This document shows, one piece after another, positions 37,249 to 46,465 of a stretch of DNA of 64,000 bases (positions are counted from its first letter, which is position 1; every line of letters begins with the position of its first letter). The stretch spans positions 1 to 64,000 of the forward strand of contig OZ241740.1 of NCBI GenBank assembly GCA_965200975.1. The letters are read 5' to 3'. Both the position numbers and the translations under genes were made by a program. This DNA is from S5-327 sp965200975 (GTDB lineage Bacteria; Chloroflexota; Dehalococcoidia; Lucifugimonadales; Australimonadaceae). Under the pieces are notes generated by a model. It was not told the DNA's origin, ran no database searches, and saw nothing but the letters and a program-made list of their open reading frames with translations.

Positions 37249-38049
37249 CTAGTAGAACACCGCGCGGGAGTTGCCGCCGGAGGGCGCGACAGCCTCGCCG
37301 GTGATGCAGCCCGCCTGCTGCGAGCAGAGGAACACGACTACCGCCGCAATCTCATCGGCGTCGACCAGGCGCCGGATAGCGTTCGCGCTCGCAATGCGCC
37401 GCTCGGCCTCCTCCACCGTTATGCCGTCGCGCTCGGCGTTCGCCCGCAGACGTTCGATCAGCGCCTCGGTCTTGCTCACCGCGGGGTGGACGGCGTTCAC
37501 AGTTATGCCCTTTGGCCCAAGCTCCTCGGACATCACCTTGGTGAAGTTCATTACGGCTGCGTTGCGCAGACCGCCGCTAATGCCTGCAGCGTTCCGCGCA
37601 GCCATGCCGTCCATATTGATGATGCGGCCCCACCCGCCCTGCTCCATATGCGGAACAGCGTCGTGGGCGCAGCGCAGATAACCCATAATCTTCACGTCGA
37701 AGTCGCCCTGCAGCATGGGCTCGTTGAGTTGCGCAAGCGAGTCCGGCCCGCCTGTTCCGCCAACCCGCGCGGCATTGTTGACGAGAATGTCGAGCCCGCC
37801 CAGAGCTGCCGCCGCGCCGGAGACAAGCTGCTCGATGTCTGCTGCGACGCCCGTGTCGGCCCGAAACCCGAATACCCGCGCGCCTGTGGCACTCGCGATC
37901 TCGCCGGCGGCTGCCGCAGCGGCGTCGCCGTCCCTGGCGCAGAGCGCAACGTCGACGCCTTCACGGGCAAGCCCCAGCGCTACGGCGTAGCCGATGCCGC
38001 GAGTGCCTCCGGTTACCAGCGCCTTCTTGCCGCTGATGCCCAAGTCCAT
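37249..38049 (-). CDS. SDR-family protein lacking the catalytic Tyr-Lys pair
   Basis: A 266-residue classical-length SDR. The nucleotide-binding motif TGGTRGIG (13-20), LCARD (36-40), and LVNNAARVGG (89-98, the NNAG site) are intact. At the usual Y-x3-K site the sequence is GISGGLRNAAVMNFTK (156-171): Gly stands for Tyr and Asn for Lys. The catalytic Ser strand reads INMDGMAAR. The dehydrogenase reaction in its standard form is therefore unlikely, unless other residues replace them. The rest of the fold, including NAVHPAVSKTEA, is normal. Cotranscribed with the RidA gene; it lies 152 bp after the pyrophosphatase gene. Confidence 0.88.
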   Translation of the reverse strand: MDLGISGKKALVTGGTRGIGYAVALGLAREGVDVALCARDGDAAAAAAGEIASATGARVFGFRADTGVAADIEQLVSGAAAALGGLDILVNNAARVGGTGGPDSLAQLNEPMLQGDFDVKIMGYLRCAHDAVPHMEQGGWGRIINMDGMAARNAAGISGGLRNAAVMNFTKVMSEELGPKGITVNAVHPAVSKTEALIERLRANAERDGITVEEAERRIASANAIRRLVDADEIAAVVVFLCSQQAGCITGEAVAPSGGNSRAVFY

Positions 38050-38160
38050 GTGAACTCCTCTCTGCCCATCGAGACCTCTTCTCCCCGCACAAAGAGATTT
38101 CGAGATCTCACGCTCCTGGGGCGCGCGCCTCCGTCCCGGTTCCCGCCGCCGGAATCACCC

Positions 38161-38190
38161 CAGCCCTCCCCCGTCGCCGGGGGAGGGCTG
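38161..38190. repeat. Perfect 12-bp hairpin 3' of hppA
   Basis: CAGCCCTCCCCC (38161-38172), a 6-nt GTCGCC loop, and GGGGGAGGGCTG (38179-38190). It begins 11 bp after the hppA stop on the minus strand. It has terminator position and strength but no T-run, so rho-independent termination is uncertain. It could also protect the 3' end of the message. Confidence 0.7.
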
Positions 38191-38201
38191 AGGACGGAAG
38201 C

Positions 38202-40271
<2,070 letters not shown>

Positions 40272-40483
40272 CAGTACGCACCTCCATTAGTGGGGGAGCG
40301 GGGGTGGACGGCCATCCGCCTCCCTGTCCCCGGCATAGCGCGCTCTATTCTATAGGCAGACAGCGATCGGCGTGCGTCAGAACGAGGGGAGTTTTAGCTG
40401 GGGCGGCTCCGCAAGCGCGTTATCGAGTCCACGCGCTACACGCGCAAGGTGTTCTCAGCGATGGCATAGCGCCCCTCTGCTCC

Positions 40484-41113
40484 CTAGCCCTCATCCTTGG
40501 ATAGCAGCCGCTCGAGGCGGCGCTGGCGGAGGGTCATGGTGAGGTCGCCGCGGGTGCGTTCGAGGACGCCGCGAAGCTGGTCGGTCGTGCGGCGCAGGCC
40601 TGACGTGATGGCGTCGGGGAAGTCCATCGTCACCAGAACGTTGTAGACGTCGTCCATCGCGCGCATCAGCTCCTCCGACCGGGAGTCGTCGTCGCGGCGC
40701 AGCGAGTCCAGGATGTAGCGCCGGAGTTCGCTGGCGCCCTCGGCAAGGCCGTTGAGATACGCGGCAGTCTCGACGCCGATGTCTTGGGGGAAGGGGAGCT
40801 CCGTGCGGGCGATGACTGCTAGCGCCACGCACGCCTCGGCGTACTCCTTCTGCGCGTCCTGGGTGTAGCCGGTGAAGTAGATATCGGGGCTGTCCTCGAG
40901 GGCTCCGCGCGTCTCGCGAACAAGCTCGCCGGCCTCCTCGATAAGGCGCCGGGCGTTGTCGAGTTCGTTGCGGTGAACGGCGCGAATGGCGTTGGCGGAG
41001 GTCCGTATGACCTCGCGCGAGACCTTGATGGCGCGCTCGCGCAGTTCGTGCTTGCGCCGAAGCTCGTCAAGAGCGCGTGCGGCAATTTCGTCCAGGCGTC
41101 CTTGTGTGTCCAT
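40484..41113 (-). CDS. Translin-family protein
   Basis: A 209-residue all-helical protein that matches translin in its order of conserved helices: REVIRTSANAIRAVHRNELD, ARRLIEEAGELVRE, YFTGYTQDAQKEYAEACVAL, YLNGLAEGASELRRYILDSL and MDDVYNVLVTMDFPDAITSG, ending LRRTTDQLRGVLERTRGDLT. Translin binds and can cut short RNA or single-stranded DNA in eukaryotes and archaea; acidic residues such as E-x-x-E in the YAEA and GASELRR helices could be part of such a site. It is rare in bacteria but known from some. It precedes hppA on the same strand by 212 bp, a distance that may include its own end. Confidence 0.88.
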   Translation of the reverse strand: MDTQGRLDEIAARALDELRRKHELRERAIKVSREVIRTSANAIRAVHRNELDNARRLIEEAGELVRETRGALEDSPDIYFTGYTQDAQKEYAEACVALAVIARTELPFPQDIGVETAAYLNGLAEGASELRRYILDSLRRDDDSRSEELMRAMDDVYNVLVTMDFPDAITSGLRRTTDQLRGVLERTRGDLTMTLRQRRLERLLSKDEG

Positions 41114-41379
41114 GGCGGTAGCCTACCAGAGACTGCCCTCCCTGCCCTCCCGATCCATCGATGGAGACACGCTCGTCATCTCGATGGCGACGGAGGCACA
41201 TCCGGAGCGAGGCCGCCGCTTTACAGAGCGAGAGGGAGAGGGAATTGCCCTTCCGATCGGCGTGGCGGGGATTGTGCCGCGTTTCACTTACGCCCCTCCG
41301 TATGCTATGCTCGCCCTCGCGTCATCCTCCGCCTCGAGGGGCTTGCCCCCTGCTGAAAAAGGCGTTCGCCGAGCCGGTC

Positions 41380-42048
41380 ATGGTCAATGTAACCGAGTCA
41401 ACCGAGCAGCCCCCGCCCGAAGGGTTGGACTCGCCCTACGGCCAGGCGATGCCCCTTCCCCTCGTCGCGTGGGACACCGACCGTATCGAGGGCGAGGCCG
41501 TCGAGCAGTTGAAGTGGAGCGCGCAGGAAGCGTTCCCCGAGCCGTCCATCTACGTGCCCGAAGGGCTGAAGGGCAACGTCGCGGTCTCGTCGGTTGACGC
41601 GCTGCTGAATTGGGGCCGCCGGTCGGCGACATGGCCGCTGGCGTTCGGCTTGGCCTGTTGCGTATTCGAGATGATCGCGTCGGCGATGTCGCGGTTCGAC
41701 CTTGCGCGGTTCGGGATGGAGGCGATGCGGGCGACGCCGCGGCAGGCGGATCTACTGATTGTGTCGGGGACGCTCACGTGGAAGATGGCGCCGGCGGTGC
41801 GCCGCATCTACGACCAGATGGCGGAGCCGAAGTGGGTGATCGCCATGGGAGTGTGCGCTACGAGCGGCGGGCCTTACTACCAGGGCTACAGCGTCGTTCC
41901 CGGCGTCAATCACATCGTGCCCGTCGACGTCTACGTGCCCGGATGCCCGCCGAGGCCCGATGCGCTGCTTTACGGCATTATGCAGTTGCACGAGAAGATC
42001 AAGAAGTACAGCCTCGCCCGCGATGCGGCGGGAGTGTCCCGCCCATGA
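41380..42048 (+). CDS. nuoB: NADH-quinone oxidoreductase subunit B (NuoB)
   Basis: 222 residues. The N2 cluster ligands are Cys93-Cys94 (GLACCVFEM), Cys159 (GVCATSGGP) and Cys189 (VPGCPPRPD). About 65 residues precede the usual start of the domain (VDALLNWGRRSATWPLAFG), which is longer than usual; a later start is possible, though the reading frame and codon use remain coding-like. First gene of the operon: no nuoA lies upstream, only the divergent translin gene. Stop and next start overlap (ATGA). Confidence 0.95.
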   Translation: MVNVTESTEQPPPEGLDSPYGQAMPLPLVAWDTDRIEGEAVEQLKWSAQEAFPEPSIYVPEGLKGNVAVSSVDALLNWGRRSATWPLAFGLACCVFEMIASAMSRFDLARFGMEAMRATPRQADLLIVSGTLTWKMAPAVRRIYDQMAEPKWVIAMGVCATSGGPYYQGYSVVPGVNHIVPVDVYVPGCPPRPDALLYGIMQLHEKIKKYSLARDAAGVSRP

Positions 42049-42521
42049 CGACTACGCTCTCCGGCAGCGAGCTAGCCGACGAGCTGCGCATCCTGTTCGA
42101 GGATGCGGTGGTCGGGGCCGACGAGTACGCGGCGTTTATCGAACCCGGGGCTATCGCCGAGGTGTGCCGGTTTCTCCGCGACGACCCTGCGCACGACTAC
42201 AGGCTGCTGAACTCGATAACAGCGGTTGATTACGTCGAGCACTTTGACGTGGTCTACCACCTCACGTCGCTCAGGCGGAACACGATGGCGCAGCTGAAGG
42301 CGCGAGTGTTCGGGCGCGACGCCCCGTCGCTGCCGACCGTGACCAGCGTCTGGCGCGGCGCGGTTTTGCAAGAGCGCGAGGTGTGGGACCTGCTCGGCGT
42401 CGCATTCGACGGCCATCCGAACCTTAAGCGCATCCTCACCTGGGAAGGGTTCCAGGGGCACCCTCTCCGGCGCGATTACCTCGAACCTCCGCTCCCCTAC
42501 TCCTGGCCGCATGGGGGGTAG
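42045..42521 (+). CDS. nuoC: NADH-quinone oxidoreductase subunit C (NuoC)
   Basis: 158 residues. YRLLNSITAVDYVEHFDVVYHLTSL and the C-terminal signature REVWDLLGVAFDGHPNLKRILTWEGFQGHPLRRDY are the complex I 30-kDa subunit marks. Part of the peripheral arm near the quinone site. Overlaps nuoB by 4 bp, which implies translational coupling. Confidence 0.97.
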   Translation: MTTTLSGSELADELRILFEDAVVGADEYAAFIEPGAIAEVCRFLRDDPAHDYRLLNSITAVDYVEHFDVVYHLTSLRRNTMAQLKARVFGRDAPSLPTVTSVWRGAVLQEREVWDLLGVAFDGHPNLKRILTWEGFQGHPLRRDYLEPPLPYSWPHGG

Positions 42522-42524
42522 CGG

Positions 42525-43631
42525 ATGACTCTGCGCACAGAACCGGTCGTCGTCAACGTCGGCCCTCACCACCCCAGCACTCACGGCGTGTTCCGTATGA
42601 AGCTCACGTTCGACGGCGAGAACATCCTCGACGCCGAACCGGTGATCGGATATCTGCACCGCGGCACGGAGAAGCTCGCCGAGGAGCGGCAGTACACGCA
42701 GGTAATCACGCTGACCGACCGGCTCGACTACGTTTCGTCGATGACGAACAACCAGGCCTACGTGCTGTCGTGCGAGCAGCTGGTGGGGATCGAGCCGCCC
42801 GACCGCGGCAAGTATCTGCGGGTGATCGCCGCCGAGCTGCAGCGCATTGCGAGCCATCTGATAGGCGTCGGCTTCTTCCTGCAGGAGCTGGGGGTGTTCG
42901 GCGGCACCGCGTTGATGTACGCATTCCGCGAGCGCGAGCGCATTCTCGAAATGTTCGAGATGCTGTGCGGAGCGCGCATCACGCTGTCGTATATGCGCAT
43001 CGGCGGAGTCTTTCAGGATGCGCCCGACGAGTTCTGGCCGGCGCTGCGCCGCTTCCTGGACGAGATGCCGGCCTACGGCGACGAGCTGCAGGCGCTCGTG
43101 TTCGAGAGCGAAGTCGTGCTCGCGCGAACCAAGGGCGTGGCGAGCGTCTCGGCGGAGGATGCGCTCGACGCGTCGTTCACCGGGCCTGTCCTGCGCGCGT
43201 CAGGCGTCGAATGGGACTGGCGCAAACAGGCGCCTTACGACGCGTACGACCGCGTGCAGTTCGACGTGCCGACCACGCAAACCGGCGACAACTACGACCG
43301 CTTCTGGGTGCGCATGCTCGAGGTTCGGCAATCCCTGCGCATCATCGAACAGTGCCTCCAGCAGATTGAGCCCGGCCCGGTGCGGACGACTCCTGCGATG
43401 CTGTTCCGGCCTCCCCCCGGAGAGGCGTACGTTCCTATCGAGGCGCCGAAGGGCGAGTTGGGCTTCTACCTGGTGAGCGACGGCACCATCGCGCCGTACC
43501 GCTGCCACGTCCGCTCTCCTTCCTTTATGAGCCTCACGCTCTTCAAGGAGATGCTCGTGGGGTGGAAGCTCGCGGACGCCATCGTTACGCTGGGCAGCCT
43601 CGACTTCAATATGGGCGAGGTGGACCGCTGA
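42525..43631 (+). CDS. nuoD: NADH-quinone oxidoreductase subunit D (NuoD)
   Basis: 368 residues, the 49-kDa subunit. NVGPHHPSTHGVFRMKLTFDGE, GYLHRGTEKLAEER, RLDYVSSMTNNQAY with the quinone-site His and Tyr region, and EAPKGELGFYLVSDG are all present. It lines the quinone-binding pocket with NuoB. Three bp separate it from nuoC; its TGA overlaps the nuoH ATG. Confidence 0.98.
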   Translation: MTLRTEPVVVNVGPHHPSTHGVFRMKLTFDGENILDAEPVIGYLHRGTEKLAEERQYTQVITLTDRLDYVSSMTNNQAYVLSCEQLVGIEPPDRGKYLRVIAAELQRIASHLIGVGFFLQELGVFGGTALMYAFRERERILEMFEMLCGARITLSYMRIGGVFQDAPDEFWPALRRFLDEMPAYGDELQALVFESEVVLARTKGVASVSAEDALDASFTGPVLRASGVEWDWRKQAPYDAYDRVQFDVPTTQTGDNYDRFWVRMLEVRQSLRIIEQCLQQIEPGPVRTTPAMLFRPPPGEAYVPIEAPKGELGFYLVSDGTIAPYRCHVRSPSFMSLTLFKEMLVGWKLADAIVTLGSLDFNMGEVDR

Positions 43632-44800
43632 TGGGCGACGCGCTCGCCGGCAACGTGCTCTACCGCAATATCTACGCTTTCGTGGTCGATACACTGGGCC
43701 AGGAATGGGCGTGGCTTGCGTACTTCGCCGCGGGCTTCGCGATCATTATGCTCGTGGTCAACGCTGTGCTCGCTATGGGCACCGGCTACACGTGGTTCGA
43801 GCGGCGGCTGCTCGGACGCTTCCAGGGGCGCCTGGGCCCCAATCGAACCGGGCCTTTCGGCCTCTTCCAGCCCATCGCCGACGCGGTGAAGCTGCTCACG
43901 AAAGAAGACATTATCGTGGCCGGCGCCGACCGCGTGGTGTTCACTCTCGCGCCGGTTATGATGCTTGCCCCGACGCTGCTCGTCCTTGCAGTCATTCCGT
44001 TCGGCGCGGAGTCGTGGCTGGTCGACATCAACGTGGCGGTGCTCTACCTCGCCGCAGTGAGCGGCATCTCGACCATCGCAGTGATGATGGCGGGGTACTC
44101 CTCGCCGAACAATTTCGCGCTGTTCGGGAGCATGCGGGCCGTCGCTATGCTCGTGAGCTACGAGGTGCCGCTCGTGATGTCCCTGCTGGGCGTTACGGTG
44201 CTGGCGCAGTCGATGTCGATGGTCGACATCGTCGAGGCGCAGGCGCTGCCGTTCCTGCTGGTGACGCCGCTCGGCGCGCTCATCTTCCTCGCAGCGATCT
44301 CTGCGGAGCTGAACCGCGCCCCGTTCGATGTCACGGAGGCGGAGTCGGAGCTGGTGTCCGGCTATATGACCGAGTACAGCGGCATGAAGTACGGGGTGTT
44401 TATGCTGGCCGAGTTCACGAACACCGTCGTGGCCGGCGCCATCTTCGCCGTGCTCTTCCTGCAGGGGTGGCAGTGGGCGGCGCTGCCCTCCCACGTCTGG
44501 TTCCTTGCGAAGGTCGGCATGTTCGTGTTTGCGGCTGTGTGGGTGCGCGCGACGCTTCCCCGGTTCCGGCTCGACCAGATACTCGCAGTTGCGTGGAAGT
44601 ATCTCTTCCCGCTCAGCCTGCTCAACGTGCTGCTGCTGGCCGTCGAAGTGCTGGTGTGGCCGGAGCGCGGCGCCGCGGAGCTTGCCGTGATGGCGGCGAT
44701 CAACTGGGCTGTAACGGCCCCCGCCGCGCTCCTCTGGTCGCGGGTTGTGTCGCTCCGCACGGCGCCGCCGGCCATCGCGCGCGTTGCGGAGGCGGGCTGA
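43631..44800 (+). CDS. nuoH: NADH-quinone oxidoreductase subunit H (NuoH)
   Basis: 389 residues with about eight to nine helices. Conserved: YTWFERRLLGRFQGRLGPNRTGPFGLFQPIADAVKLLTKED, the acidic loop NRAPFDVTEAESELVSGYMTEYSG near the quinone chamber, and ATLPRFRLDQILAVAWKYLFPLSL. It joins the peripheral and membrane arms. The ATG at 43631 overlaps the nuoD stop; the final TGA overlaps the nuoI ATG. Confidence 0.97.
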   Translation: MGDALAGNVLYRNIYAFVVDTLGQEWAWLAYFAAGFAIIMLVVNAVLAMGTGYTWFERRLLGRFQGRLGPNRTGPFGLFQPIADAVKLLTKEDIIVAGADRVVFTLAPVMMLAPTLLVLAVIPFGAESWLVDINVAVLYLAAVSGISTIAVMMAGYSSPNNFALFGSMRAVAMLVSYEVPLVMSLLGVTVLAQSMSMVDIVEAQALPFLLVTPLGALIFLAAISAELNRAPFDVTEAESELVSGYMTEYSGMKYGVFMLAEFTNTVVAGAIFAVLFLQGWQWAALPSHVWFLAKVGMFVFAAVWVRATLPRFRLDQILAVAWKYLFPLSLLNVLLLAVEVLVWPERGAAELAVMAAINWAVTAPAALLWSRVVSLRTAPPAIARVAEAG

Positions 44801-45393
44801 TGTACGGCGCCGGCATGCTGCGCGGATTGAGCGTAACGCTGAAGAACCTGCTGCGCCGCCCGTTCACGGTGCAGTACCCCGAACAGAAGATCGAGCAGCA
44901 CCCGCGCTTCCGGGGGCAAGAGTTCACCTGGTACGAACAGCGGTGCACGGGCTGCGCGAGCTGCGCCAAGTACTGCCCGCTGGGCATTATCCGCATCGTC
45001 ACCGACCCTGACGGGGGCAACGAACAGGACGGCGGCAGCTACAAGGTGGACGTATTCGATATCGATCAGGCTCGCTGTATGTACTGCGGCCTGTGCGTGG
45101 AGGCGTGCCCGTACGACGCGCTGCATATGGGATCGGGGTTCGAGGCGGCGGCGTACCGGCGCGAAGACCTCGTCATCACAGTGGACGCGCTGAGGGAGCG
45201 CGAGAAGCGCCCGAGCACGTGGCACCGCCCGCAGTTGGAGCGCGACGCATTCGATCCGCGCGGGCCTGTCCCGCGCGAGTGGACGAACGCCGGGCGCGAG
45301 CCTTTCTTCTGGCATCCCAACCGTCCTGCGCAATTGCCCGAGGAGCTAGACCAGCGGGCAAGCGCGGACGGCGACTACGAGAGCGAACGCTAA
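44800..45393 (+). CDS. nuoI: NADH-quinone oxidoreductase subunit I (NuoI)
   Basis: 197 residues. Two 4Fe-4S sites: Cys49, 52, 55, 59 (CTGCASCAKYCP) and Cys93, 96, 99, 103 (CMYCGLCVEACP). They carry electrons towards NuoB. The N-terminal RPFTVQYPEQK is typical. The last ~70 residues (REKRPSTWHRPQLERDAFDP onward) form a charged tail. With no nuoE, F or G in the operon, the electron donor to this subunit is unknown and may be ferredoxin or another reduced carrier. Confidence 0.97.
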   Translation: MYGAGMLRGLSVTLKNLLRRPFTVQYPEQKIEQHPRFRGQEFTWYEQRCTGCASCAKYCPLGIIRIVTDPDGGNEQDGGSYKVDVFDIDQARCMYCGLCVEACPYDALHMGSGFEAAAYRREDLVITVDALREREKRPSTWHRPQLERDAFDPRGPVPREWTNAGREPFFWHPNRPAQLPEELDQRASADGDYESER

Positions 45394-45396
45394 GCG

Positions 45397-45915
45397 GTGG
45401 CGCTAAACAATCTGTTCACCGAGATCGTGTTCTGGCTGCTCGCGGGGACGAGCGTGACTGCCGCCGTGCTGGTCGTGCACCTGCAGAGTATGTTCCGCGC
45501 AGCCTTGATGCTGGCCGTAAGCTTCATCGCCGTCGCCGGGCTCTTCGCAATGGCGAACGCCGAATTCCTGGCGGTCGCGCAGGTGCTCATCTACGGCGGC
45601 GGCATCGCCGTGCTGGTGATATTCGCAGTGATGATGACGCGCGACGTAGACCAGGGCAACCAGAGCACGCACGTGCAGCCGGTCGCGTTGGTGATAGGCG
45701 CTGTGCTGCTCGGCGCGCTGCTCTACAGCATAGTGCAGGCCGAATGGCGGTTGTTGCCTGACTCGCTGCCGCCGCCGTTGGCCGCAGTCTTCGTCGATTC
45801 GCCTGCGCGGCTCGGGCGTCTGCTGCTCAACGATTTCGTGCTGGCCTTCGAAATCGCCGGCGTGCTCCTGCTCGCTGCAGTTGTCGGAGCGCTGGCGCTG
45901 GTGAGGGAGCGTTAG
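45397..45915 (+). CDS. nuoJ: NADH-quinone oxidoreductase subunit J (NuoJ)
   Basis: 172 residues, five helices. FRAALMLAVSFIAVAGLFAMANAEFLAVAQVLIYGGGIAVLVIFAVMM contains the conserved pi-bulge helix and G-G-I-A-V-L-F-L-like segment of ND6. GTG start three bp after nuoI. The following nuoK starts 2 bp after its stop. Confidence 0.95.
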   Translation: MALNNLFTEIVFWLLAGTSVTAAVLVVHLQSMFRAALMLAVSFIAVAGLFAMANAEFLAVAQVLIYGGGIAVLVIFAVMMTRDVDQGNQSTHVQPVALVIGAVLLGALLYSIVQAEWRLLPDSLPPPLAAVFVDSPARLGRLLLNDFVLAFEIAGVLLLAAVVGALALVRER

Positions 45916-45917
45916 GC

Positions 45918-46262
45918 GTGCTCGAGCGACTGCTGATCGTCTCCGCCATCCTCTTCTGCGTAGGGCTGTACGGCGCGCTTTCGCGGCGGCACATAATCGC
46001 GGTGCTGATGTCGGTGGAGATTATGTTCAACGCCGTGAACGTGGCGCTGGTAGCGTTCTCGCGCTACACCACGCCCGCAGTCTTCCGGTTCGCCAACGCG
46101 CCGGACGGCGCCGAACGGTTCCTGCTCACCGGCCAGACGCTTGCGTTGTTCGTCATCGTAGTGGCGGCGGCGGAGGTAGCGCTTGGGCTCGCGCTCATCA
46201 TTGCCCTGGCGCGCCGGCGCGACACTGTCGACATCTCCGAGTTAAGTCAGATGCGGCGGTAG
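45918..46262 (+). CDS. nuoK: NADH-quinone oxidoreductase subunit K (NuoK)
   Basis: 114 residues, three helices. The ND4L signature is seen as IIAVLMSVEIMFNAVNVALVAFSRY with the membrane Glu, and GQTLALFVIVVAAAEVALGLALIIAL with the second Glu. Both Glu residues belong to the proton path. GTG start. The C-terminus is slightly longer than in E. coli. Confidence 0.95.
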   Translation: MLERLLIVSAILFCVGLYGALSRRHIIAVLMSVEIMFNAVNVALVAFSRYTTPAVFRFANAPDGAERFLLTGQTLALFVIVVAAAEVALGLALIIALARRRDTVDISELSQMRR

Positions 46263-46267
46263 CGGCG

Positions 46268-46462
46268 ATGTGGGTCGACTACAAGAAGGCGCCAAACCTG
46301 ATGCTCGCCGAGATGTGGAAAGAGATCCTCGAAGGCGAGGGGCTTCCCGTGCGCCTGCTGCCTGAGAGCGACATCCTCGACTACGGCGAGACAGCAGCCT
46401 TCCGCGTGATGGTGCCCCGCGGAAGAGAGCACGTGGCCGACGAAATACTGAGGAAACTCTAG
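46268..46462 (+). CDS. Small DUF2007-like protein inside the complex I operon
   Basis: 64 residues between nuoK and nuoL, with gaps of 5 and 3 bp. The pattern 'ANLMLAEMWKEILEGEGLPVRLLPE', then a flexible part, then 'AAFRVMVPRGREHVADEILRK' matches DUF2007 (putative signal-transducing) proteins: an A-x-x-W-x-x-x-L-E-x-x-G-I-P helix, a beta strand, and a final helix. No membrane segment. Its place suggests a link with assembly or regulation of complex I, which is an inference. Confidence 0.75.
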   Translation: MWVDYKKAPNLMLAEMWKEILEGEGLPVRLLPESDILDYGETAAFRVMVPRGREHVADEILRKL

Positions 46463-46465
46463 GGG

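Noticed and set aside
41114..41379. Hidden nuoA in the gap before nuoB
   Set aside because: No frame in these 266 bp gives a three-helix membrane protein or NuoA motifs.
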